A stretch of 64,000 nucleotides of DNA from Achromobacter spanius (GTDB lineage: Bacteria; Pseudomonadota; Gammaproteobacteria; Burkholderiales; Burkholderiaceae_B), in the NCBI RefSeq assembly GCF_003994415.1, contig NZ_CP034689.1, positions 4,650,001 to 4,714,000 of the forward strand, read 5' to 3'. The position numbers and the translations under genes are program-made. Below are positions 36,325 through 44,103 of the stretch, in pieces. Under the pieces are notes generated by a model. The model saw only the letters and a list, made by a program, of their open reading frames with translations. It did no database searches and was not told the DNA's origin. Positions within the stretch are counted from its first letter, which is position 1. Each line of letters begins with the position of its first letter.

Positions 36325-36534
36325 TTAGATCGCTTTGATCATCGTCGCCTGGGGGCCTTTCTGGCCTTGGCCGGCGACAAACGACACGCGTTGGTTCTCT
36401 TCAAGAGACTTGTGTCCGTCACCCTGGATTTCAGAGTAGTGCGCGAACAGATCTTTACCGCCCAGTTCCGGGGAAATAAAGCCGTAGCCCTTGTCGTTGT
36501 TGAACCACTTCACGATGCCAGTTTCTATCTTCAA
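36325..36534 (-). CDS. Cold-shock protein, CspA family
   Basis: 69-residue single cold-shock domain: GIVKWFNNDKGYGFISPE carries RNP1 (KGYGFI), and DLFAHYSEI gives RNP2. It binds single-stranded RNA/DNA in the cytoplasm. The start must be a TTG at 36534 (AGGA 6 bases before it) since the position where many relatives have ATG is ATA here (M-K-I-E-T-G). The ~90-base AT-richer stretch upstream probably is a long 5' leader, as usual in csp genes. Confidence 0.88.
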   Translation of the reverse strand: MKIETGIVKWFNNDKGYGFISPELGGKDLFAHYSEIQGDGHKSLEENQRVSFVAGQGQKGPQATMIKAI

Positions 36535-36701
36535 TGTATGTCCTAGAGGTACAGGGAAAAAATATTCCCGGGGGCCACTATGGGTGATTACCGGGAACAA
36601 AGATATCCCTGTTTCGAAATGACACAATTACGCGAGCGGGCTTTCTGCCCTGGCGGCCGAAGCGGCGCCTATAGGGCTGTCAGCGCCACGTCCCTCTGTC
36701 A

Positions 36702-36730
36702 TAAAAAAAGCCCGCCTGTAGAGGCGGGCT
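36702..36730 (-). terminator. Rho-independent terminator of the DUF6693-like gene
   Basis: AGCCCGCC-tctaca-GGCGGGCT followed by a run of seven T on the minus strand, 20 bases past the stop at 36750. Confidence 0.88.
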
Positions 36731-36749
36731 GATTCGTGCGGGTTGATCG

Positions 36750-37088
36750 TCAGATAGTGACGTCCACAACCTTGGTGTGATTCATGCAATGCGCATTGAT
36801 CTTGTACAGGAAGATGAGATAGCCGATGCCCAGCGTGACGATGGAGATGATCGCCCAGATGACGATATTTCCAATGATGCTGGCCAAATCGATCGTGCAT
36901 TCCAGGCGCCCCACGCGGCGGCCGGAATCGTCAAGCACCGCAGTCCGGCTGATGATGAATCGCTGCATGTAGTACGGGAACACGAACAGCGCCAGGCCGA
37001 GCGTGACGATGCTCAAGAGGATCCAGATAATCCCGTGGCCGATGATATCGCCGACGGTGAGATCCGATTTCAACTTCAATTGCTTCAT
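36750..37088 (-). CDS. Small membrane protein (DUF6693-like)
   Basis: 112 residues with two similar hydrophobic hairpin segments: GHGIIWILLSIVTLGLALFV and GNIVIWAIISIVTLGIGYLI; the repeated IW-(A/L)-SIVTLG core shows internal duplication. Between them lies RFIISRTAVLDDSGRRVGRL. I recall this layout in small uncharacterised proteobacterial membrane proteins. Start 37088. It has its own terminator, so it is monocistronic. Function unknown. Confidence 0.7.
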   Translation of the reverse strand: MKQLKLKSDLTVGDIIGHGIIWILLSIVTLGLALFVFPYYMQRFIISRTAVLDDSGRRVGRLECTIDLASIIGNIVIWAIISIVTLGIGYLIFLYKINAHCMNHTKVVDVTI

Positions 37089-37215
37089 GGTGTGCCCAGG
37101 CTCTCGATGTAAGTAACGCTGGGGGTTTTACCATTTTTTTATAAATGTTTCAAAACACACCAACCGACATCGTGCTGCATGCCTGGGCAAACTTCTAGCC
37201 TTCGTCAAAGGATGC

Positions 37216-37365
37216 TCAGCAATTTCCCTTCTTGGCCTGTCCAGGCGGGCAGAAGCCGCCGCCGCCACCGCCATGCGGGTCCACGATCACGGCGCCATCG
37301 GGTGTGTAGACCGCGCATCCACCAAGCAGGCATGCGACGACGGCCAGGGCACAGAACATCTTCAT
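37216..37365 (-). CDS. Tiny lipoprotein (49 aa)
   Basis: Reads MKMFCALAVVACLLGGCAVY, TPDGAVIVDPHGGGGGGFCP, then PGQAKKGNC and stop. The signal peptide ends in lipobox LLGGC; the mature peptide has a glycine run and two more Cys. GGA lies 8 bases before the ATG at 37365; an upstream in-frame ATG at 37377 gives MDFKMKM. Too short for common gene callers. Similar short glycine/proline lipoproteins occur in this bacterial group; function unknown. Confidence 0.65.
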   Translation of the reverse strand: MKMFCALAVVACLLGGCAVYTPDGAVIVDPHGGGGGGFCPPGQAKKGNC

Positions 37366-37458
37366 CTTGAAATCCATAGGGTTAAGGTCGCCGAAAGTGT
37401 ATTTCGGCGCCCTGCAACCATGCCCCTACTTTTGTAACGATCCGCCCACGTTCCCTGC

Positions 37459-38298
37459 TTAAGCGACCTGTTCCGCCGCAACGTCCTGGTTTTGCTCAAG
37501 CATCAGGCTCAAGGTGTTCAGAAAGAGATCAAGGCCCAGAATGCCCAAGCCGATGGTCGACAGCACGGTATTGCCGGCCGCGTCCTTGATGACGACCTTC
37601 TCGGTCCACGCGTTCAGGTCCACATTGCGCAGGCTGGATACCGGCACCGTCTGCCCCTGCACTTGCAGCGCGTCGCGGGTGACAACGATGGGCTGGGTGG
37701 TGATGCTCAGGAACTTGCCGCTCATGCGCTTGCGCCAGACCTGTCCCGTGCTGATGTAGTTGAAGGTGACCGCGCCGCCGGACGCCAGGGTATCAAGAAC
37801 GACGGGCTGGCGCTCGCGCAGGTAGAGCTCGCGGAACAACTGCTGGAAGTCCATGAAGCCCGACAGGTGCAGACTGATCCAGTTGAAGGATTCTTTCGCG
37901 TTGCGGCGATAGGCCAGGTTGGTGGCCAGGCCGCTCATCACGGTCTGCCCGGAGCTGAACAGGTACAGATCTTCGATATCGGCAAAAGCCGTGTACGTCT
38001 TCTGCGCACCGACGATACGGGCCACGCCCTTTTCATAGATCTCATAGCTAGGCTGACGCAACTTCTTCTGCCACACGCTGGCCGCAAGCGCGCCGAGCCC
38101 GCAGAACGCCAGGAAACCAGCGGTGCCAAAGAAAAGCGGGGGATTCTTCTGCGGCACGATGGTGCTCAGGTAGACAACGAAACCGGCCAGTGCCAGGCAC
38201 GCGATGCCGAGTATTACAAGGAAATAGACAAAGAACTTGCCATGCCGAAAAGTCTTGATCAGTTCGCCTGTCGAGGGCTGAGAGTGCTGCGTTGCCAT
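37459..38298 (-). CDS. Membrane protein of unknown function (DUF6585-like)
   Basis: 279 residues. Two transmembrane segments near the N-terminus (FFVYFLVILGIACLALAGFV and LFFGTAGFLAFCGLGALAAS), then a soluble PH-like region with YEIYEKGVARIVGAQKTYTA and a C-terminal hydrophobic stretch (STIGLGILGLDLFLNTLSLM). Start 38298 (MATQHSQPSTG). It diverges from the nitronate monooxygenase gene across the MarR-type palindrome at 38401. Function unknown. Confidence 0.7.
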   Translation of the reverse strand: MATQHSQPSTGELIKTFRHGKFFVYFLVILGIACLALAGFVVYLSTIVPQKNPPLFFGTAGFLAFCGLGALAASVWQKKLRQPSYEIYEKGVARIVGAQKTYTAFADIEDLYLFSSGQTVMSGLATNLAYRRNAKESFNWISLHLSGFMDFQQLFRELYLRERQPVVLDTLASGGAVTFNYISTGQVWRKRMSGKFLSITTQPIVVTRDALQVQGQTVPVSSLRNVDLNAWTEKVVIKDAAGNTVLSTIGLGILGLDLFLNTLSLMLEQNQDVAAEQVA

Positions 38299-38400
38299 GT
38301 ACTGCCACATCCTATTGTTGATAAGGCCCGTCAGAAGGTGCGGGCGGAATGCCCGCCTGGGACCGGGCTGGATTGTAAAAGAACCATCGCTCTCAATTTA

Positions 38401-38415
38401 GTTGATTAAATCAAC
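38401..38415. promoter_or_regulatory. MarR-type operator candidate, site 1
   Basis: GTTGATTAAATCAAC is a perfect 15-base palindrome around one central base, 41 bases before the nitronate monooxygenase ATG. The same sequence recurs at 42532-42546 and, with one mismatch, at 46548-46562, each before a gene of the acid-catabolism regulon. Confidence 0.75.
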
Positions 38416-38456
38416 CAATTGCACGAAAATGGTTGCTTTCCGACCGAGATGCCATC

Positions 38457-39407
38457 ATGACCTTGCAGACCCCGCTGACCCGCCTTCTGGGTATCCGATA
38501 TCCCATCATTCAAGCCGGCATGAGCTGGGCCTCGTCCAACGCGGAACTGGCGGCGGCTGTCTCGGCCGCCGGTGGCCTGGGCGTGGTGGCGTCCGGGCCG
38601 ATGTACCCGGAGGCGCTGCAAGCCGCGCTGCGCAAGCTGCGCAGCCTGACCGATGCCCCCTACGCGGTGAACATCCCGCTTTACAACAAGCGCGCGCGTG
38701 AACATCTGGACATTGCCATCGCGGAAGGCGCCCCCATCATCATCGCCTCGCAAGGCGGGCCGCGAGAGCATCTGGGCCGAGTCCACGATGCCGGCATGAA
38801 GTGGCTGCAAGTCATTGCCAGCCCGGTCCATGCCGAGAAGGCCCAGGCGGCCGGCGTTGATGGCGTGATCGCGGTCGGGTTGGAGGCCGGCGGGCACCCC
38901 GGCCCCGAAGAGATCACCACCCAAGTGCTGCTGCGGGCGACGGTGCAGCGCGTGGACCTTCCGGTGGTTGCCGCTGGCGGCATCGCGGATGGCGCGGGGA
39001 TTGCCGCCGCGCTTTGCCTGGGTGCGGCCGGCGCGCAACTGGGAACGCGTTTCTTGCTGACACCCGAAGCGGGCGTGCACGCCGCCTATAAAGCGGCCGT
39101 GATGGGCGCGAACATCAGCGACACCACCCTGGTTGGCCGAGGGCGCTCACCGGTGCGCATGCTGCGTAACGCCTTTGCCCAGCAGTACCTCACCGCCGAA
39201 CGCAGCGGCAGCGATGAAGAGCTGGACGCCCTGTTTGCGCAAAGCACCTTGAAGCAAGCCGCGCTGGAAGGCAACGTCGAACTGGGCAAGGTCGAAGCCG
39301 GGCAAAGCGCCGGATTGATTGGCGACCTGGTGCCGGCCGGCGAATTAATGCAGCGTCTGGTGGAAGAAACCTTGGTGGCGATTCGGCGGCTTTCCGCGTT
39401 GGGTTGA
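38457..39407 (+). CDS. Nitronate monooxygenase (2-nitropropane-dioxygenase family)
   Basis: 316-residue FMN TIM-barrel flavoprotein: PIIQAGMSWASSNAELAAAV at the N-terminus, the GLEAGGHPG loop with the family His, AAGGIADG and GAQLGTRFLLTPEA for the phosphate of FMN. Some members are nitronate oxygenases, others act as enoyl reductases or on CoA-bound intermediates. Start 38457. The operator ahead of it ties it to the CoA-ligase/hydratase regulon downstream. Confidence 0.88.
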   Translation: MTLQTPLTRLLGIRYPIIQAGMSWASSNAELAAAVSAAGGLGVVASGPMYPEALQAALRKLRSLTDAPYAVNIPLYNKRAREHLDIAIAEGAPIIIASQGGPREHLGRVHDAGMKWLQVIASPVHAEKAQAAGVDGVIAVGLEAGGHPGPEEITTQVLLRATVQRVDLPVVAAGGIADGAGIAAALCLGAAGAQLGTRFLLTPEAGVHAAYKAAVMGANISDTTLVGRGRSPVRMLRNAFAQQYLTAERSGSDEELDALFAQSTLKQAALEGNVELGKVEAGQSAGLIGDLVPAGELMQRLVEETLVAIRRLSALG

Positions 39408-39476
39408 GTGCCGACCGTGGCAAGGTCCAGCGCTGTTGAGCTGGGCAAGCAGCAACTTCATGCTCTACACAGGCTC

Positions 39477-39504
39477 CCGAAGGTTGAGATCACCCAACCT
39501 TCGG
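39477..39504. terminator. Bidirectional hairpin between convergent genes
   Basis: CCGAAGGTTG-agatcacc-CAACCTTCGG is a perfect 10-bp stem (11 with the flanking C/G) between the ends of the nitronate monooxygenase and Bug genes. The T tract is weak (GGGGCCCTTCATTT), so its strength is uncertain. Confidence 0.65.
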
Positions 39505-39573
39505 GGCCCTTCATTTCACGTCTGAAGTCGTGAGCCAGCTGACTTCTTCGGCAAGCCTACTTCTTCAACCGCC

Positions 39574-40545
39574 CTACTTCTTCAACAAGCCCGCGCCTTC
39601 GACCAGCTTGCGCATGGCGACCTGATCCTTCTCCACGAACTGGGTCGCTTCTTGCGGCGTCCTGGTCCAGAGCTCGACACCCTGCGCGTCCATCAGCTTG
39701 CGATATTCCGGCGACTGGTTCACGGCCTGCACGGCTTTGTTCAATGTCTCCAGCACCTGGGGCGGCGTGCCCTTGGGCGCAGCCAGGCTGTACCACGACG
39801 CCGATTCCGCCCCGCTTACCCCCGCTTCCGCCAAGGTGGGCACATCGGGAAACAAGGCCGAGCGCTTGGGGTTGGCATAGGCCAGCGCCTTGAGTTTGCC
39901 GCTGCGAATGAACTGCACGCTGGCCGCCAGATTCAACACGGCCATGTCGACCTGTCCGCCCACCAGATCATTGATGGCCGGGGCAGCACCGCTATACGGG
40001 ATATGCATGATGTCGACCTTGGCCTGCTGGCGAAACAGCTCGCCGCCCAGGTGCGGCGAACTGCCCGGCCCCGCCGACGCGTAGTTGATCTTGCCCGGTT
40101 CCTTGCGTGCCAGGGCGATCAGCTCCGGCAAGGTCGACACCGGCAAGGACGAACGCACCACCAGCATATTGGGCTGGTTGGCCACGATGCCCACGAAGGC
40201 AAAATCCTTGATGCCGTCGTACGGCGTCCGCTGCATCAAGGGCGTCACCACATGCGCGGCGGACGTGCCCAACAACAAGGTGTAGCCATCCGGCTTGGCC
40301 CGCGCCACGAAATTGGCGCCTATGGCAGCACCACCGCCGGCCTTGTTCTCTACGATCACCGCCTTGCCCAGCTGCTTTTCCAGCTCGCGCGCCAGCGCTC
40401 GTCCCAGCACATCGGCGGGGCCGCCCGCCGCATAAGGATTGACCAGCGTGATCGGCTGATTGGGATAGCTGTCCGCCGCCAGGCTCGCACCGCTGCACAC
40501 CGCACTGACGGCCAGGCCGCACAGCAATCGCTTCAAGGTATTCAT
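39574..40545 (-). CDS. Bug-family (TctC) periplasmic binding protein
   Basis: 323-residue receptor: signal peptide MNTLKRLLCGLAVSAVCSGA, mature start DSYPNQPITLVNPYAAGGPAD, central HIPYSGAAPAINDLVGGQVD. AGGAGACAAAG precedes the ATG. It ends the operon that begins with the enoyl-CoA hydratase at 42514. The bases after its stop repeat the 3' end (CTACTTCTTCAAC twice), a small duplication. Confidence 0.93.
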   Translation of the reverse strand: MNTLKRLLCGLAVSAVCSGASLAADSYPNQPITLVNPYAAGGPADVLGRALARELEKQLGKAVIVENKAGGGAAIGANFVARAKPDGYTLLLGTSAAHVVTPLMQRTPYDGIKDFAFVGIVANQPNMLVVRSSLPVSTLPELIALARKEPGKINYASAGPGSSPHLGGELFRQQAKVDIMHIPYSGAAPAINDLVGGQVDMAVLNLAASVQFIRSGKLKALAYANPKRSALFPDVPTLAEAGVSGAESASWYSLAAPKGTPPQVLETLNKAVQAVNQSPEYRKLMDAQGVELWTRTPQEATQFVEKDQVAMRKLVEGAGLLKK

Positions 40546-40586
40546 CTTTGTCTCCTGATCCTCATTGGGATGCATGTTTTGTATTG

Positions 40587-41783
40587 CTAGATGGCGCCAA
40601 GCTGCCGTAGCGCCGTGATTTCCTCGTTCGACAGCCCCAGCCTTGCGCGCAACACCTCGTCGGTATGCTCGCCCAGCAAAGGAGGCCGTTCGACCTGTGG
40701 ATCTTCATATCCCTCGAATTTGAAGGGCACCGGCACCGCGCCAAAGCGGCCGATGCGAGGATGCTCATAGCTTGCGACCATGCCGCGCGCGAGCACATGC
40801 TCGTTATTGAGAATCTCGCCCACGTCCAGAATCGGTCCGGCCGGAACGCCGGCCGCATCGCAACGGCGGCAAAGTTCATCGCGGTCCAACTTGGCCACCG
40901 CGTTCTGCAAGCCGGCCATGACTTCCTCTCGCCGGGCCACGCGCACAGCGTTGCGGGCCAGTTCCTCATCGGCGCTCCATTGCGGGAGGTCCAGCAGGTC
41001 ACACAGCGGTTTCCAGTGTTGGTCGCTGCCGGTGATCTGCACCCACTTGCCATCGCGGCATTCAAACGCGGCCGACGGCACGCGCCCAGGATGTTCCGTG
41101 CCCATGCGCGGCGGCACTTCCCCCAAGGCGAAGTACCGCGCCGCGGCCAAAGACAGCAGGCCGACCTGCCCGTCCAGCATGGAAAAATCCACATGGCAGC
41201 CGCGCCCGCTACGCTCACGGCCAACCAGGGCCGACAAAATGCCTATCGCCGCCCACAGCCCCGAGGTCAGGTCAGCCACCGGCAAGCCTGGCTTGACCGG
41301 CCCGCGACCACGCTCGCCGGTCAGGCTCATGATGCCGCCCATCGCCTGGAACACGGTGTCATAGCCTTTACGCGCGGCATACGGCCCGGTCATGCCAAAG
41401 CCCGTGCACGAGAAGTAAATCAGGTCAGTGTTTTCGGGCGCGATGTGCGCTTTGTCCAGGCCGTAGCGTGCCAGGGTGCCCACCGGAAAATTCTCGACCA
41501 CCACGTCAACGTCCTGTGCCAGCCGGCGTATCAAGGCCTGGCCCTCGGGCTTGCGGAAATTGACCGTGATTGATTGCTTGCTGCGATTGAAGGCAAGGTA
41601 ATAGGCCGACTCGTCGCCGCCCTCGCCGTGCACCTTGGGCTCGAATCCGCGCGTCTCATCCCCGCCTTCGGGTTGCTCGACCTTGATCACCGTGGCGCCC
41701 AGTTCGGCCAATATCATCGACGCGAAGGGGCAGGCCAGCACCCGCGACAATTCCAGAATGGTGACGCCATCAAGCGGCTTCAT
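40587..41783 (-). CDS. CaiB/BaiF (class III) CoA-transferase
   Basis: 398-residue family III CoA-transferase: LELSRVLACPFASMILAELG, ATVIKVEQPEGGDETRG, catalytic Asp171 in LPVADLTSG, PHPGRVPSAAFECRDG-type domain. It would move CoA from a donor thioester to the substrate acid. Start 41783 overlaps the hydratase stop (ATGA). Having both a transferase and an AMP ligase in one regulon suggests two acids or two entry routes. Confidence 0.9.
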   Translation of the reverse strand: MKPLDGVTILELSRVLACPFASMILAELGATVIKVEQPEGGDETRGFEPKVHGEGGDESAYYLAFNRSKQSITVNFRKPEGQALIRRLAQDVDVVVENFPVGTLARYGLDKAHIAPENTDLIYFSCTGFGMTGPYAARKGYDTVFQAMGGIMSLTGERGRGPVKPGLPVADLTSGLWAAIGILSALVGRERSGRGCHVDFSMLDGQVGLLSLAAARYFALGEVPPRMGTEHPGRVPSAAFECRDGKWVQITGSDQHWKPLCDLLDLPQWSADEELARNAVRVARREEVMAGLQNAVAKLDRDELCRRCDAAGVPAGPILDVGEILNNEHVLARGMVASYEHPRIGRFGAVPVPFKFEGYEDPQVERPPLLGEHTDEVLRARLGLSNEEITALRQLGAI

Positions 41784-42514
41784 CGCGCCGCCCCTTGTCG
41801 AAAGCCACGCATGATGACGTTGGCGTCGCGGCCCACGCCCAGCGCCTCTTCCAGCGCAAGATCCGCGCAGCGATGGAAGGCGCGCTTGGTGAGGCCCATG
41901 GCGGCGGGTTCCCAGCCGGCGACACGCTCGGCCAGTTCCAATGCTTGCGGCAAGACATCGGCGGCCGGAACTGCCCGGTTGGCCAGGCCCAAGGCCAGTG
42001 CCCGATGGCCGTCGATGGCCTCGGCCATGGCCACCAGCTCGAAAGCCTGCTTGCGACCTAATTGCCGTACCAGATTGGCCATCACCACTGCGGCCACGAT
42101 GCCGTGGCGCAACTCCGGATAGCCAAAGCGCGTGTCCTCGGCCATGACCACCATGTCGCAGGCCAGCGCCAGGCCGGCGCCGCCGCCCAGCGCATTGCCA
42201 TGCACGGCGCCGATCACAGGCTTGCTCATGCGCGAGAAAACCAGATGCAGGTCGGTGGTCAGGCTGGCGCGCGCCAACACGGCCTCGGGGTGCTCTGGCG
42301 TCAGCGCCGAAAACTCCGTCGTATCCGCGCCCGCGCAAAACGACTTGCCATTGCCGGTCAGCATCACCGCGCGCACCGATTGGTCTTGATCGGCCTCGCG
42401 CAGGCTGGCCAGCAAGCCGGTCGTCAAGGCGGTGTTCAAGGCATTGTGCTTTTCCGGGCGATTCAGCCGCAGCACGCGCACCGCGCCCTGATTTTCAATC
42501 ATCAATTCAACCAT
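41780..42514 (-). CDS. Enoyl-CoA hydratase/isomerase family protein
   Basis: 244-residue crotonase: FCAGADTTEF and NALGGGAGLALACDMVV form the oxyanion hole; FGYPELRHGIVAAV carries a Glu in the catalytic zone. GAGGTCAAGAC precedes the ATG at 42514, 18 bases downstream of the palindrome (minus strand). First gene of a three-gene unit with the CoA-transferase and Bug receptor. Confidence 0.9.
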   Translation of the reverse strand: MVELMIENQGAVRVLRLNRPEKHNALNTALTTGLLASLREADQDQSVRAVMLTGNGKSFCAGADTTEFSALTPEHPEAVLARASLTTDLHLVFSRMSKPVIGAVHGNALGGGAGLALACDMVVMAEDTRFGYPELRHGIVAAVVMANLVRQLGRKQAFELVAMAEAIDGHRALALGLANRAVPAADVLPQALELAERVAGWEPAAMGLTKRAFHRCADLALEEALGVGRDANVIMRGFRQGAAR

Positions 42515-42531
42515 GTCTTGACCTCTATTTA

Positions 42532-42546
42532 ATTGATTTAATCAAC
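42532..42546. promoter_or_regulatory. MarR-type operator candidate, site 2
   Basis: ATTGATTTAATCAAC: the 13-base core TTGATTTAATCAA (42533-42545) is the reverse complement of the core at 38402-38414. It lies just upstream of the hydratase start at 42514, between it and the marR stop. Confidence 0.75.
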
Positions 42547-42587
42547 TTTATGAGCATAAGAACGCCTGTCACAGACAGGCTGCCGCC

Positions 42588-43115
42588 TTAGCGCGGCTGC
42601 ACGCCGCGACCGCGGCGTGTCGGCACTTCGGCCTTCAAGTCATTAAGCATATCCAGCATGTGCGATGTCATCTTGTCCAAGGCGCGCTCCAGCACCTCGC
42701 GCTCGTCTTCGCTCAGCACGGCCAGCATCTCCTCATTACGCTCAATGGCGGCCGGAAATACTTCTTGGTAGAGCTTTTTTCCGGCGCGCGTCAGGTCCAG
42801 GCTTACGCCACGCGCATCCTGGGCATCGGCGCTGCGCTTGATCAGGCCGCGCTCGATCAGGTCGGACACCGTACGGCTGGCCTGGCTTTTGTCGATATTG
42901 GCTTCACGTGCCACTGCGTTCAAAGACATATCGGGCGTGGCACCCAGCAAGGCCAGAATCCGCCACTCACGCGGGCCAACGCCATAGCGGCTTTCGTTCA
43001 GGCCCGCGGCAATGCGGCTGGACACATAGGCCAGCCGGTTCAAGCGATAGGAAAACAGCTCCTTAAGCGTGGCGGGTGCGGCGCGGCGGGTGGAAAGCTT
43101 GCTTCTGGTTGCCAT
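42588..43115 (-). CDS. MarR-family transcriptional regulator
   Basis: 175-residue MarR protein: winged helix MSLNAVAREANIDKSQASRT followed by VSDLIERGLIKRSADAQDARGVS containing the wing's conserved D-x-R-(G). Helical N- and C-termini for dimerisation; basic tail. Start 43115 (MATRSKLST) after AAGAGAATTCC. Last gene of the unit starting at 46477, and adjacent to operator site 2. Typical MarR repressors of this class release DNA on binding a CoA thioester or aromatic acid; likely ligand here is an intermediate of the pathway. Confidence 0.9.
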   Translation of the reverse strand: MATRSKLSTRRAAPATLKELFSYRLNRLAYVSSRIAAGLNESRYGVGPREWRILALLGATPDMSLNAVAREANIDKSQASRTVSDLIERGLIKRSADAQDARGVSLDLTRAGKKLYQEVFPAAIERNEEMLAVLSEDEREVLERALDKMTSHMLDMLNDLKAEVPTRRGRGVQPR

Positions 43116-43167
43116 GGAATTCTCTTGGAGCGGTTGCGGTGACGAGGGCATCATATACAAACGCCGC

Positions 43168-44103
43168 TCAAGCGCCGGCCTTGATCAGCGGATGGAAGCC
43201 GCTATCGGCCACGCGGCTGTGCAGGTCGCGCCCCAGCACCTCGCGGCAGCGTTGCGATACGACGGCCAATCCGTCCAGATCCAGACCCGTGCGCACACCC
43301 ATGGATTCAAACAGACTGACCAGGTCTTCCGTCGCCACATTGCCGGTATGTCCACCGCCATATTTGACCTTGGCCGGATGGCCGCCCACGCCGCCAATGG
43401 CGCAATCAAACCAGCGCACGCCGGCGTCCAGGGCGGCCACGTAATTCACCAGACCCGTTGCGCGGGTGTCATGAAAATGGGCCACCAACGTGAGCTGCGG
43501 CAGTTCGCGTTGCAACGCGCCGTACAGCTCGCGCACCGCTTGCGGCGTGGCCATGCCGGTGGTGTCGCCCAAGGTGACGATGTCCACACCCAGCGCCGCA
43601 TAGCGCTCGGCGTCGCGCAGCACGCTATCTGCCGATACCGCACCCTCGAAGGGGCAACCAAACGCCACCGAAATCGTGCCTATCATGCGGAAACGGCCCC
43701 GGCCCAGGCTGGCCATGTCGGCGATGATGCCCCATTGATCAGCGCGGCTGCGCTTCAGATTGCGCTCGGAGTGCGACTCGCTGGCCGAGACCAGCAGGCT
43801 GATCTCATTGGCGCCGTGGCCTTGTTCCAGATCGGCCAGCGCCCGCTGCACGGCGCGCGCATTGGCGCAGGTCGCCTTGTACCAGACGCCGTCCCGACGC
43901 GGCAGCGCCGCCAGCATGTCGCTCGCATCGGCAAACTGCGGCACCACCTTGGGATTGGAATACGAGGTGGCCTCTACCCGCTCAAAACCCAGCGCCGCAA
44001 ACGCGTCGACCAATTCAATCTTGATCTCGGTCGCAATGAAATCCGGCTCATGCTGCAAGCCATCGCGGGCAAAACATTCGCACAGCACCACGTCGCGCGT
44101 CAT
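43168..44103 (-). CDS. HMG-CoA-lyase-like aldolase with altered active site
   Basis: 311-residue DRE-TIM metallolyase: Arg13-Asp14 in FARDGLQ, metal ligands Asp14, His209 and His211 (AHFHDTRA), and the loop GGVGGHPAKVKYGGG followed by TGNVATEDLV. In HMG-CoA lyase the loop is GGCPYA with the catalytic Cys; here that position is His242. The enzyme may therefore cleave a different hydroxyacyl-CoA or work with another acid. ATG at 44103 overlaps the ligase stop (ATGA). Confidence 0.87.
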   Translation of the reverse strand: MTRDVVLCECFARDGLQHEPDFIATEIKIELVDAFAALGFERVEATSYSNPKVVPQFADASDMLAALPRRDGVWYKATCANARAVQRALADLEQGHGANEISLLVSASESHSERNLKRSRADQWGIIADMASLGRGRFRMIGTISVAFGCPFEGAVSADSVLRDAERYAALGVDIVTLGDTTGMATPQAVRELYGALQRELPQLTLVAHFHDTRATGLVNYVAALDAGVRWFDCAIGGVGGHPAKVKYGGGHTGNVATEDLVSLFESMGVRTGLDLDGLAVVSQRCREVLGRDLHSRVADSGFHPLIKAGA

